Source: CAZOWM01 sp964583615
Lineage (GTDB): Bacteria; Spirochaetota; B62-G9; DRHN01
Assembly (NCBI GenBank): GCA_964583615.1
Contig: CAZOWM010000021.1
Span: 1 to 57,192 of the forward strand
Length of the DNA: 57,192 nucleotides
Reading direction: 5' to 3'
The position numbers and the translations under genes were made by a program. Shown here in pieces: positions 44,031 to 52,987 of the stretch. The notes under the pieces were generated by a model. That model was not told the DNA's origin, did no database searches, and was given only the letters and a program-made list of their open reading frames with translations. Each line of letters opens with the position of its first letter. The first letter of the stretch is position 1.

Positions 44031-44594
44031 TCACGAACGGAACAAAAAAGTGCGGACCGGCACATAGCGGGGACCTTCCCTGTGAAGGATTGATCTGAAC
44101 AGGATTGTTTCTTTTACCTGAAACCCCCCGAACTTTTGATCTTGATAGGTGTGAAGAATCTGTACAATATTCCTGTCGAACTGCCCTTTTATCCGTCCTA
44201 TCGTGATGTGCGGTGTATACTCTTTTTCCTCCCGATGTACTTCGAGAGCGCTATGATCGAGTGCGTCGCATATCGCAGAGTAGGATTTTTTCAATCCCTG
44301 ATTGGGGTCGTCAACACCGATCCACAAAACACGCGGTCTCTCCGATGAAGGAAAGGCGGAGATTCCGCAAACCTTCACGAAAAAAGGTGGCATTCCTGCA
44401 AGGGCACTCCCGATTATTTCTGTAAGTTCTTCGATGTTACTCTCCGCAACCTCCCCCAGAAAATTTAGAGTGATGTGGACGTTATCCTCCCCCACCCATT
44501 TGATTGACCGATTGGATGACCTGAAATTCTGCACGAGTGTGTTGATCTGTTTTTTCATTTCTTCGGGCAAGACCGCAGCTATGAAGACACGCAC
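44031..44594 (-). CDS. thpR: RNA 2',3'-cyclic phosphodiesterase ThpR (2'-5' RNA ligase family)
   Basis: This enzyme opens 2',3'-cyclic phosphates and can ligate RNA halves with 2'-5' bonds. The 187-residue protein starts MRVFIAAVLPEEMKKQI and contains both HxT(x) motifs: VHITLNFLG near residue 40 and YTPHITIGRIK near 125. The two-fold symmetrical 2H fold is thus complete. It starts four bases after cinA. Its place among tRNA/rRNA maturation genes supports an RNA-processing role. Confidence 0.92.
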   Translation of the reverse strand: MRVFIAAVLPEEMKKQINTLVQNFRSSNRSIKWVGEDNVHITLNFLGEVAESNIEELTEIIGSALAGMPPFFVKVCGISAFPSSERPRVLWIGVDDPNQGLKKSYSAICDALDHSALEVHREEKEYTPHITIGRIKGQFDRNIVQILHTYQDQKFGGFQVKETILFRSILHREGPRYVPVRTFLFRS

Positions 44595-44598
44595 CCTT

Positions 44599-45825
44599 TT
44601 ATCCCTCCTTCAGATGTGTAAGAAGCATAAAAAGCGCCTTGTTTACGCTTCGCACTCTCACGGTTTCACGATCTCCCGGAAATGTATTCACTTCAACGGT
44701 CACGGGCCCGCCGTTTTTTCGTACACAGATATACACCGTTCCGACTGGTTTCTGCGTGCTTCCGCCTTCCGGACCCGCTATTCCTGTGATCGAAACCGCA
44801 ATGTCCGATTGAAAGCATCTTTGTGCTCCAAAAGCCATCTCTCTTGCGGTCTGATCACTCACTGCACCGTAGGTGCAGAGAGTTGATTCTGAAACACCGA
44901 GCAGACGCTTCTTTGCCACATTATCGTATGCAACGATACCCCCGATGAAGTATCTCGAGCTTCCCGGAACATCGGTGAGCATCTTTGCGAGGTACCCAGC
45001 AGTGCACGATTCCGCAACAGATAGTGTGAAAGATCGACTCAGCAGTTTTTCACCGACGATTGAGACGAGATTCTCATTGCCCCTGCATATGAATCGATTT
45101 TGCAGAGTTTCGATTATTTCATCAACACATTGTGTAATTTCAACTGTATCCGACTCCACCCTTACTCTGATAATCCCGCAATGGGTTCTGGTCCCGTAGC
45201 CTATCCCGCTGTATTTCGATATGATCTTTTCTATTTTCTGATCGAGCACGTACTCCGCGATATCTCCGAACAGGATGATTTCCGACCGGTAATCGCGAGA
45301 AAATACGGATTCCTTTTCAAGCAAAGGGATCACCTGCTGGTCGAACATGCATGTCATTTCTCTTGGAACACCGGGCAGAGAAAATATGCGTCTGTTTTCC
45401 GATTTGACATAAAAACCGTATGCAAGCCCCACTGCATTATCCAAAAGTCGTCCACCTTCTGGATACGCTGCTTGATACATATCGGCCGTGCGAAACGTCC
45501 GCCCTTTCTGTGTATACCACTTCCTGAGACAATCGAGGCCCCCCTCTTCTATCACAAGCCTCTTGTTCAAAACTCTGCCGAGAATTTTCCTTGTGATGTC
45601 GTCCCTGGTCGCGCCAAGACCGCCTGTAAATATATATATTCCCTCTCGATGAATAAACCGATCGACCGTGTCGACCGCAATTCCGTAATTGTCAGGAAGC
45701 GTAATGATTGACGTGACGTTGAGTCCCCTATCAACGAGTTGTCCGGAGATGTACACGGCGTTCGTGTTTGCCGTCTCACCCTTGGTGAGTTCGTCTCCGA
45801 TGCTGATGATGTACACATTTTCCAT
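44599..45825 (-). CDS. cinA: CinA family protein (nicotinamide-nucleotide amidohydrolase/ADP-ribose pyrophosphatase type)
   Basis: The N-terminal half (about 1-170) is a MoCF-biosynthesis-like domain with IISIGDELTKGETANTNA and IFTGGLGATRDDITRK. This gives ADP-ribose pyrophosphatase activity in characterised homologues. The C-terminal half (about 255-408) is the PncC amidohydrolase: SVAESCTAGYLAKMLTDVPGSSRYFIGGIVAYDNVAKKRLLGV and VSITGIAGPEGGS. Both domains look intact, so recycling of NMN and NAD breakdown products is expected. It follows recO by 12 bases. Confidence 0.95.
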   Translation of the reverse strand: MENVYIISIGDELTKGETANTNAVYISGQLVDRGLNVTSIITLPDNYGIAVDTVDRFIHREGIYIFTGGLGATRDDITRKILGRVLNKRLVIEEGGLDCLRKWYTQKGRTFRTADMYQAAYPEGGRLLDNAVGLAYGFYVKSENRRIFSLPGVPREMTCMFDQQVIPLLEKESVFSRDYRSEIILFGDIAEYVLDQKIEKIISKYSGIGYGTRTHCGIIRVRVESDTVEITQCVDEIIETLQNRFICRGNENLVSIVGEKLLSRSFTLSVAESCTAGYLAKMLTDVPGSSRYFIGGIVAYDNVAKKRLLGVSESTLCTYGAVSDQTAREMAFGAQRCFQSDIAVSITGIAGPEGGSTQKPVGTVYICVRKNGGPVTVEVNTFPGDRETVRVRSVNKALFMLLTHLKEG

Positions 45826-45837
45826 TACTGTGCCCTC

Positions 45838-46593
45838 TCATCTGTATACCGGAAGCTGTGTCCAGCTTCCCGGTGTTTTATGAAAGGTGTGCAGAAAGAG
45901 CTGCTCGATCACTGCCCGCACCTGCACGAGCGTGTCTTTTTCCATTTTCACCTTAGATGAGAGAGAAAGCGGGTTGATCAGAGCCCACTCGATGAACCGC
46001 AACACACTTTCACGCACCTTCCTGGAAGATGCGGTTTTGCATTCCTTGCAGAGCGGAAATCCTTCAAAATGGTGGATGTAACACTTAATATTTTCGATTT
46101 CTTTGCCACACTTAATGCAATGCCGCAAATCAGGACTATACCCCATGATAGAGAGAAATTGAACATCGTACATCGAGAGAAGATACGCGCTCCTTTCCGC
46201 GTATAATGCATTGAGTACTTTCAACGCTTCACACAGCAGGGAGTACAGCTTATCGTCGGGCTGCGCCCTATCCACAAAGAGCACAACGGATTCCAGGAGC
46301 GCACTTCCCGCAATATACTTTTCGTAATCTGCGGTAATCAGGTCGTTCTGATTATGTACTTCTACGTCCTTTACTGAATAAAGCGTCGAAGTACTTTTAT
46401 GATAGAGGAAAAAGCGTGAGATCGTGAATCGTTCCAGCTTGCTGCCGAACCTGCTTTTTGTCTTTCTCACACCAAACGCGGACGCTTCGATCTTTCCATA
46501 CCCTTCAGTGAAAAGATGAAGGATTTTATGTCCCTCGCCGAACCGGGTGGAGTGCAAGACGATTCCATCCGTTTTTATATATCTCGTGTTCAA
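45838..46593 (-). CDS. recO: DNA repair protein RecO
   Basis: RecO helps load RecA on SSB-coated single strands. Its 251 residues contain an N-terminal OB fold (KTDGIVLHSTRFGEGHKILHLFTEGYGKIEASAFGVRK) and a helical domain. A zinc site follows with CIKCGKEIENIKCYIHHFEGFPLCKEC (CxxC pairs), typical of RecO from many phyla. It lies between the corC-like gene and cinA in the same orientation. Confidence 0.92.
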   Translation of the reverse strand: MNTRYIKTDGIVLHSTRFGEGHKILHLFTEGYGKIEASAFGVRKTKSRFGSKLERFTISRFFLYHKSTSTLYSVKDVEVHNQNDLITADYEKYIAGSALLESVVLFVDRAQPDDKLYSLLCEALKVLNALYAERSAYLLSMYDVQFLSIMGYSPDLRHCIKCGKEIENIKCYIHHFEGFPLCKECKTASSRKVRESVLRFIEWALINPLSLSSKVKMEKDTLVQVRAVIEQLFLHTFHKTPGSWTQLPVYR

Positions 46594-46603
46594 GCTATAA
46601 CGA

Positions 46604-47395
46604 TTATTCGTGTGATGGCTCCTGATCTCTGAGCAACATCTTCACCTTTTTAATCTTTCGCCCCTCCATTTTCTCAACCTTGAACTCGAACCTGTCATAG
46701 GATATCTTTTCGTTTACCGCCGGTATTTTCCCGAACAGATTGAATACAAAACCGCCGACAGTGTCGCTCCCGTCCTCAGGGAGATCGATATGTATCTCCT
46801 CATTAATCTCGGGAATAGGAGTACGCGCATCAAGAATATAGGAATTGGGAGCAAGCCGCTTTATCTCTTCCTCCTCATCATCATACTCATCCTGGATTTC
46901 GCCTACGATCTCCTCGAGTATGTTCTCGAGGCACACGATTCCCGCCATACCGCCGTATTCATCTACAACAACCGCGATGTGAACTTTTTTCTGGCGAAAA
47001 TCCTTCAGAAGCTCATCGAGCAGTTTTCCCTCAGGAACGAAAAGCACCGGCCTCAGAATTTTCTTCAAGTCCACTTCTTTTTTTCCCTTCGTCACCACAG
47101 AAAGGAGATCTTTTGCATAAAGAAACCCAATCACATTATCGATAGTGTTCTCATACACTGGAATTCTTGAATGGCCGCTTTTTATAACCACACTGAGTAT
47201 ATCCTCAAGCGGCATATCGACTGATATCGTAACCACATCCGTACGGGGCACCATTATTGATTTCACCGCTGTTTCCGCCAGCCCGAATATTCCCCGTATC
47301 ATTGCACGTTCGTCTTCTTCGATTTCAGAATTTCTTTCGCTGATCATATCCTCAAGCTTTTTCCCTTTTCTTCGCTTGAATGGTTTGAGTTTCAT
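46604..47395 (-). CDS. CBS-domain protein of TlyC/CorC family
   Basis: The 263-residue protein has two CBS motifs: IMVPRTDVVTISVDMPLEDILSVVIKSGHSRIPVYE, and VLFVPEGKLLDELLKDFRQKKVHIAVVVDEYGGMAGIV. A CorC_HlyC domain follows near residues 185-260 (DGSDTVGGFVFNLFGKIPAVNE). It lacks the DUF21 membrane domain, like CorC and the Brachyspira protein TlyC, so it is soluble. The TlyC name implies haemolysin, but the usual role is in ion (Mg/Co) efflux or membrane-protein partnership. It overlaps ybeY by four bases. Confidence 0.92.
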   Translation of the reverse strand: MKLKPFKRRKGKKLEDMISERNSEIEEDERAMIRGIFGLAETAVKSIMVPRTDVVTISVDMPLEDILSVVIKSGHSRIPVYENTIDNVIGFLYAKDLLSVVTKGKKEVDLKKILRPVLFVPEGKLLDELLKDFRQKKVHIAVVVDEYGGMAGIVCLENILEEIVGEIQDEYDDEEEEIKRLAPNSYILDARTPIPEINEEIHIDLPEDGSDTVGGFVFNLFGKIPAVNEKISYDRFEFKVEKMEGRKIKKVKMLLRDQEPSHE

Positions 47396-47838
47396 ATATT
47401 TTTCTTGACCTCCGATAATATGTGCGCACTCAATTCATGCATCTTTTTTTCTTCCTCCGAATCTTCATGGGTGTACCCCATAAGGTGAAGTAACCCGTGA
47501 ATAAAGAGGACAACAAACTCCTCTGCGAGAGTTTCCCCAAGCCGGTCTGCCTGACACTGCGCCGTATCGATGGAAATAACGATATCGCCGAGGTTGGTGT
47601 TCGGATTCGGAAGAAAACCGCCTTCTGAAAGGGAAAACGAAAGAACGTCAGTGGGATAATCTCTTTTCCTGTAGTGTTTGTTTAACCGGTGGATAAAAGG
47701 ATCGTCACAGACTACGAGAGAAATGTCTTTTTCTTCCCTGCCAGTGCTCTGAAAAACTTTTTGGGCAATGGTATGGAGCTCTTCATTTTGAACCGGGAGC
47801 TCTCTGTTCTCCTTCCTGACGTATATATGAAAATACAT
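47392..47838 (-). CDS. ybeY: Endoribonuclease YbeY (rRNA maturation factor)
   Basis: YbeY is a metal-dependent RNase in 16S rRNA 3' maturation and ribosome quality control. Its 148 residues carry LNKHYRKRDYPTDVLSFSLSEG and the zinc motif HGLLHLMGYTHEDSEEEKKM. Three histidines are present, though the usual GYDH reads GYTH. It lies between pgpH and the corC-like gene, an order seen in many bacteria (phoH-pgpH-ybeY). Confidence 0.95.
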   Translation of the reverse strand: MYFHIYVRKENRELPVQNEELHTIAQKVFQSTGREEKDISLVVCDDPFIHRLNKHYRKRDYPTDVLSFSLSEGGFLPNPNTNLGDIVISIDTAQCQADRLGETLAEEFVVLFIHGLLHLMGYTHEDSEEEKKMHELSAHILSEVKKNI

Positions 47839-47846
47839 ATAAATAA

Positions 47847-50033
47847 CTACAGTGCTTCCTCTTGTTTTTTTATTTCCTTTTCATCTGGATACTCTATTCG
47901 GGTATGATACAGGCCCGTGAGATAACGCCTGAATACGATGGAGATTTTCATCAGTCCACGGAGAGTCAGAGGGCTTTCATTGAGCTGCCCCTCCCTGAAT
48001 TTACTCTCTATGACGTCATTCACCAGCTCTTCTATTCTCTTGGCTGAGGAATTTTTCATGGTTCTTGAAGCCGCCTCGACCGTATCTGCAAGCATAACGA
48101 TTGCAGCTTCACGCGTCTGAGGCTTCGGCCCCTGGTAGTGGTAGTCCTTTTTGTCTACTTCCAATCCCTCCCTTTCCTTTTTCAATGCCTGATGATAGAA
48201 GTATTTCATGAGCGAAGTGCCGTGGTGCTGGGCAATGATGTCCACGACCTCCTTCGGAAGCTTCATTTGTTTTGCCGTCTCGACTCCGATCTTGACGTGC
48301 GCCTTCAGAATCGAGTTCGACAGAGATGGTTTTATATAGTTGTGTTTACTTTCTCCCTGGGTGTTTTCAATATAGTATTCGGCGTTCGGAATCTTCCCGA
48401 TATCATGATAGAGGGCTGCCACTCGCACAAGAAGGGGATTTGCCTTGATGTACCGCGCAGCGTTTTCCGCCATGTTTGCAACATTGATGCTGTGGTGATA
48501 TGTTCCGGGTGCCTCGAGTTGAATTTTTTTCATGATGGAAGTATTGAGATCGGCGAGTTCGAGCAGACGAAAATTCGTGGGCATATTCCACACGATTTCA
48601 AGGAATGGTATTATCCCCAGGGATAGAATCACGGACACGATCCCATTGCCTGTACCCCAGATAAGAAGGGTGAAGAAATCCCTTGATGACATCTCTCTGA
48701 GTAGTCCGATGGCAGACAAAATCAACACGTTTACGGCAATTATCAAGATGTTCGATTTCAGTATGTCGCTCCGTCTCTCGGCATCCTTGATGGCATAGAT
48801 TGCAATCAGCCCCGAACCGAGGGCAAACAAAAAGGTGTAAGGATTATTTCCCGATATAAGAAGCAGATAAATCGGGAGGGTCATGGCCAGGGTGAAAGAA
48901 AATTTCCGTTTGAACAGCACCTCCGCAGTCATCGTTACACCTGCAGTGGGTACGAGTACCCCGAGAATCAGGTTGTGCGGCTTCCCCTTGATAAGCGTTA
49001 TGAGATAGCAGTAACCCACGGTGAACACGGTGAAGGCAATCAGTATCAGATATTTTTTTAAATCGATCCTGTTTCCCTCTTCCATGAAGGGGATCATGGT
49101 GAGATAAAAAAGAATCAACATTAGTATTCCGATTCCGACAATCGCCTTGAAATTGAACGTGTTCGTGTACAACGTTATTGCTTCCAGCTTCGGAAAGTTA
49201 TCCTCGTTTATCTCCTCACCTCTTCTGATGACGATCGCCCCTTTCTTGATGGTATTCATCACAGGTTTGACCTTCTGAACCTCTTCTATCATCAGTTTGT
49301 TACTTTCATCAATGTTGAGAAATATATTCGGATGTGTGAAGAGAAGCGCAACTTCAGACATCAGTTCTCTTGCTCCTGAGTCGATTTCGGCATAGTTCGT
49401 GCGAAACGCCTCATCCACCCAGAGACCTGTCTCATCGCTGGCGATAATCTGATCGATTTCTATGGTCTCAAGAATGATTTCTGTTTCTTTTATTTTTTTC
49501 AACACAATTCCGTTTCTGTCATACGCCTTCAGCTCTTCCCTGCTGTATGCGCTCACACCGGTGCTGAGCGCTGCTTTTAGAAGGTCTCTGATCGGTTCAT
49601 TGAATATTTCCGCGTCATATTCCCGAATGAGGCGCTCCAGAAGGCTGTCGTCGATATTTTTCACTCCAAGCTCATCGAACATTCTTTTTGCTTCTTCCGA
49701 TGTGAACTCCGAGTCCTTCGTTTTTTCGAGAACCGCGATAAACGAATCGAGCGATTCAATTATTCCGTCATTTATCGAGAGTTGAAAATTAAAAATGTAT
49801 TCGACCCTCTCTTTTGCCTCCTCCCTACGCTTTTCTGTTTCCTCGACGTTTATGTATGTAATATCTCTTGGACTAATAATGTCCTCGCTCGAAATGTCCC
49901 CTTTCCGATATTTATAGCTGACTCCGAAGTAGGGTTTCGCAATCATCCATAACATTACACAAAAAGCGCCCACGAGCGTCATGAAAAAGAGTATTCTCTT
50001 CTTTCCACTTTTTGTGATCTTTATCGGGGACAT
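47847..50033 (-). CDS. Cyclic-di-AMP phosphodiesterase PgpH (7TM-HD domain)
   Basis: The 728-residue membrane protein has an N-terminal helix (about 14-32) and a large extracytoplasmic 7TMR-HDED domain (about 40-290). Seven hydrophobic helices (about 300-490) and a cytoplasmic HD domain from about 508 follow: YHHSINVANMAENAARYI, AALYHDIGKI, VDIIAQHHGTSLM, VMLADTVEAASR. Metal ligands are intact. Characterised PgpH hydrolyses c-di-AMP, so a diadenylate cyclase should exist elsewhere in this genome. It sits between phoH and ybeY. Confidence 0.93.
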   Translation of the reverse strand: MSPIKITKSGKKRILFFMTLVGAFCVMLWMIAKPYFGVSYKYRKGDISSEDIISPRDITYINVEETEKRREEAKERVEYIFNFQLSINDGIIESLDSFIAVLEKTKDSEFTSEEAKRMFDELGVKNIDDSLLERLIREYDAEIFNEPIRDLLKAALSTGVSAYSREELKAYDRNGIVLKKIKETEIILETIEIDQIIASDETGLWVDEAFRTNYAEIDSGARELMSEVALLFTHPNIFLNIDESNKLMIEEVQKVKPVMNTIKKGAIVIRRGEEINEDNFPKLEAITLYTNTFNFKAIVGIGILMLILFYLTMIPFMEEGNRIDLKKYLILIAFTVFTVGYCYLITLIKGKPHNLILGVLVPTAGVTMTAEVLFKRKFSFTLAMTLPIYLLLISGNNPYTFLFALGSGLIAIYAIKDAERRSDILKSNILIIAVNVLILSAIGLLREMSSRDFFTLLIWGTGNGIVSVILSLGIIPFLEIVWNMPTNFRLLELADLNTSIMKKIQLEAPGTYHHSINVANMAENAARYIKANPLLVRVAALYHDIGKIPNAEYYIENTQGESKHNYIKPSLSNSILKAHVKIGVETAKQMKLPKEVVDIIAQHHGTSLMKYFYHQALKKEREGLEVDKKDYHYQGPKPQTREAAIVMLADTVEAASRTMKNSSAKRIEELVNDVIESKFREGQLNESPLTLRGLMKISIVFRRYLTGLYHTRIEYPDEKEIKKQEEAL

Positions 50034-50036
50034 GCT

Positions 50037-51056
50037 CTATTCTTTCTTCGCTTTCTCAAAGGCGTTGATGATTTTCTCCACGAGAGGATGGCGGACAACA
50101 TCCTCCGGCCCGAGGTATACAAAAGATATATCCTCTATGTCGTTCAAAATTTTTGATGCCGTGATTAAACCTGAGGCTTTCGTTTTCGGGAGATCAATCT
50201 GCGTGATATCTCCGGTTACGATGGTTTTTGAATTGTACCCCAGCCTGGTAAGAAACATCAGGATCTGCCCCCTGCTCGTATTCTGCGCTTCATCGAGTAT
50301 GATAAAGGAGTCATGAAGAGTCCTGCCGCGCATATAAGCGAGCGGGACGACTTCAATGGCCCCTCTCTCTACGTACTTTTGAAACAGTGCGTAGGGGATC
50401 ATATCGTATATCGCGTCATAGAGAGGTCGAAGATAGGGATTTACTTTTTGTTCGAGGTCTCCCGGAAGAAACCCGAGGTTTTCCCCGGCCTCCACAACGG
50501 GTCGCGTAAGGATAATCCTCGATATATTTTCAGACAAAAGATAATGCAGGGCAAACGCCATTGCGAGATAGGTTTTTCCTGTTCCTGCTGGACCGATCGC
50601 AAAAGTAAGATCATTTTTCTTTATTGCATCGAAATACTGAGCCTGCCCCGAGGATTTTGGAGAAATGATCTTCCCATTGGAGCCAATGGTAATCTGTTTG
50701 TTCTGGTACTCCTCGATCGTGAAACCTACGTCCTTTTTCACTCTATCGATAATGAGCGTAACATCTTTTTTATCAATATGTCCCTTATTATTGTACAGGA
50801 AAACAATATTTTCAATGATTTTTTTCCCCTGAAGTATCTTGAGCTGAGTGCCGCGAAGCGAAAGGTGAGAACTTCTTCCGCCTATGTAGACTCCTGTCGC
50901 ATTTTCGATTTGGTGTATGACCTCGTCGCTGTTTGCATAGAGGACCTGAAGCACGTCCCTGTCGTGGAGTTCAACCTGTGCTTCCGATAAGTGTGTGTTC
51001 CCATCTTCTATGGAAACAAAGCTTCCACCTGATCGAAATGAATCTGAATCGTCCAT
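50037..51056 (-). CDS. phoH: PhoH family ATPase
   Basis: PhoH-like proteins are cytoplasmic ATPases linked to RNA metabolism and often paired with YbeY. The protein (339 residues from ATG at 51056; the frame opens at GTG 51080) has an N-terminal KH-like region (LSLRGTQLKILQGKKIIENIVFLY). The P-loop ATPase follows: FAIGPAGTGKTYLAMAFALHYLL, RIILTRPVVEAGENLGFLPGDLEQKVNPYLRPLYD, SFIILDEAQNTSRGQI, IVTGDITQIDLPK. It heads the long minus-strand block that runs to tgt. Confidence 0.95.
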   Translation of the reverse strand: MDDSDSFRSGGSFVSIEDGNTHLSEAQVELHDRDVLQVLYANSDEVIHQIENATGVYIGGRSSHLSLRGTQLKILQGKKIIENIVFLYNNKGHIDKKDVTLIIDRVKKDVGFTIEEYQNKQITIGSNGKIISPKSSGQAQYFDAIKKNDLTFAIGPAGTGKTYLAMAFALHYLLSENISRIILTRPVVEAGENLGFLPGDLEQKVNPYLRPLYDAIYDMIPYALFQKYVERGAIEVVPLAYMRGRTLHDSFIILDEAQNTSRGQILMFLTRLGYNSKTIVTGDITQIDLPKTKASGLITASKILNDIEDISFVYLGPEDVVRHPLVEKIINAFEKAKKE

Positions 51057-51144
51057 ATCGCCCTGGAGGTTTCTTCGCACTCCTTTATTATAGTGTGTAA
51101 CTCGTCAAAATATACTATGAAAACGACAAAAAGAGGAAAACAAA

Positions 51145-52899
51145 TTATTTCCCGGTCACCTCACCAAGATGTATTCCGAGCTCTGAAAGTTGAGCAGTGC
51201 TGACTAAATCCGGCGCCCCTGTAAGCGGACAGATTCCACTCGCAGTCTTTGGAAAGGGAATTACGTCTCTTATTGACTCCTCTTTCTGTAACATCATCAC
51301 GATTCTGTCGAGACCGAAGGCAATGCCTCCGTGAGGCGGTGCCCCATACTGCAGGGCTTCAAGGAGAAAACCGAACTTTTTTCTTATTTCGTCATCTTCG
51401 AGTCCAAGCACCGAGAACACTCTCTTTTGCACGTCGTTTCGATGGATTCGAATGCTTCCTCCCCCAAGCTCGATTCCGTTCAGTACGAAATCGTAACTTT
51501 TTGACTTTGCCGAGAAAGGGTTTTTTTCGAGGGCCTCAACATCCTTTTCCTTCGGAGAAGTAAAGGGATGGTGCACTGATACGATTTTATTCTCCTCGTC
51601 ACTCCATTCAAAAAGAGGAAAATCGGTTATCCAGCAGAACTCAAATGTATCATTTTCCGTGAGCCCGAGAATCCGGGCCATCTCCTGTCTGATCCATCCC
51701 AATGCAGGAAGAACTGCCTGTTTTAAACCAAACGCTGCGAGCAAGGTAAAATCGCTCTTCCCTTCTTTTTGCATCACTTCTTTGATACTGGAGCCGAAGA
51801 GTTTCATCATGGGACCAGATTCTTCTCCCTTTACGCACCTCAGCCATGTGAAGAAGTCAACACCGCGTTTTTTTGCGAAGTCTGTAAAAGAATCCAGCGT
51901 TTTTCTCGTGACCCCCTCCGTTTTATCAACCAGGAGCCCGTAGAGACACTTTCCTTTTTCAAACCCCTCTCGCATGAACTCCTTTGGATTCAGCTTCTGA
52001 AAGGAGAAAAGATCCCTTATTTCCAGTCCATACCGGAGATCAGGCCTTTCCGTGCCATAGCGTTCCATTGCAGTATCATAGGGCAGTCTTTTCACTGGAG
52101 CCTCGAGGGCAATGCCGTAACAGTCGCGCAGTACCCTCGCAAACATGCCGTCGATAAGTCGGTAGATGTCCTCTTCTTCGATAAATGATGCTTCGATATC
52201 GATCTGGGTAAATTCCGGCTGACGATCAGCCCGAAGGTCTTCATCTCTGAAACAGCGTACGATCTGGTAGTATTTCTCGAATCCGGCCACCATCAACAAC
52301 TGTTTGAATATCTGCGGTGACTGAGGAAGAGCATAAAACCTTGCTGGGTTCAGTCTGGAAGGCACGAGGAAGTCACGTGCACCTTCGGGTGTTGATTTTG
52401 TGAGAAATGGTGTTTCTATGTCGATATACCCCATTTCATTGAGGTACCCTCGAACGCTGTTGACGATCCTGTGGCGCATGAGAATATTTTCTTTCATTTT
52501 CGCCCGTCTGAGATCCAAATAGCGGTATTTGAGACGGAGCTCCTCCGACACACCGCTCTGTTTGATTACACCGATTGGAGGGGTTTTTGCGCCGTTGAGT
52601 ACAGTGTACTCATCCACCCAGACCTCAAAATTCCCTGTCTGAAGCTCCGGATTCGGATTCTCCCTTTTTCTAACCTCACCAAGAGCACTGATTACGTATT
52701 CCTGTTTCAGTTCCGTAACCATCTTGAAACACTTTGCGCTGTGCTGTTCGTTGAACACAAGCTGAACAATCCCTGTCCTGTCTCTCAGATCAACGAACAC
52801 CACTCCCCCGTGCTCTCTCTTTATCTGCACCCATCCGATGAGCTCTATCCTTTTTCCAAGCAGACTCTCGTCGACATCCGTACAGTAGTACTCTTTCAG
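51145..52899 (-). CDS. aspS: Aspartyl-tRNA synthetase, likely initiated at a CTG codon
   Basis: This class II synthetase charges tRNA-Asp. The visible motifs are an OB fold (IELIGWVQIKREHGGVVFVDLRDRTGIVQLVF), motif 2 CFRDEDLRADRQPEFTQID, and motif 3 GIAFGLDRIVMML. The bacterial GAD insertion lies between motifs 2 and 3. The first canonical start in frame is GTG at 52830, which would remove the first strand of the OB fold. Upstream to the TAA there is no ATG, GTG or TTG. A CTG at 52899 stands six bases after a perfect AAGGAG (52911-52906) and yields 584 residues beginning KEYYC after the start. This matches where the family starts (HYC...). CTG initiation is therefore inferred. Confidence 0.9.
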   Translation of the reverse strand: MKEYYCTDVDESLLGKRIELIGWVQIKREHGGVVFVDLRDRTGIVQLVFNEQHSAKCFKMVTELKQEYVISALGEVRKRENPNPELQTGNFEVWVDEYTVLNGAKTPPIGVIKQSGVSEELRLKYRYLDLRRAKMKENILMRHRIVNSVRGYLNEMGYIDIETPFLTKSTPEGARDFLVPSRLNPARFYALPQSPQIFKQLLMVAGFEKYYQIVRCFRDEDLRADRQPEFTQIDIEASFIEEEDIYRLIDGMFARVLRDCYGIALEAPVKRLPYDTAMERYGTERPDLRYGLEIRDLFSFQKLNPKEFMREGFEKGKCLYGLLVDKTEGVTRKTLDSFTDFAKKRGVDFFTWLRCVKGEESGPMMKLFGSSIKEVMQKEGKSDFTLLAAFGLKQAVLPALGWIRQEMARILGLTENDTFEFCWITDFPLFEWSDEENKIVSVHHPFTSPKEKDVEALEKNPFSAKSKSYDFVLNGIELGGGSIRIHRNDVQKRVFSVLGLEDDEIRKKFGFLLEALQYGAPPHGGIAFGLDRIVMMLQKEESIRDVIPFPKTASGICPLTGAPDLVSTAQLSELGIHLGEVTGK

Positions 52900-52987
52900 A
52901 TCGATCTCCTTGTATCTGAAATAAACCAGATGTAATAATGAACAGCCGACTTTAAAAAGTCAAGAAGGAACCACTTCACAGCCAAGA

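Noticed and set aside
52950..52965. GACTTTTTAAAGTC-type inverted repeat between the aldolase gene and aspS
   Set aside because: It is AT-rich, has no T run on the transcribed strand, and gives no clear terminator or operator.
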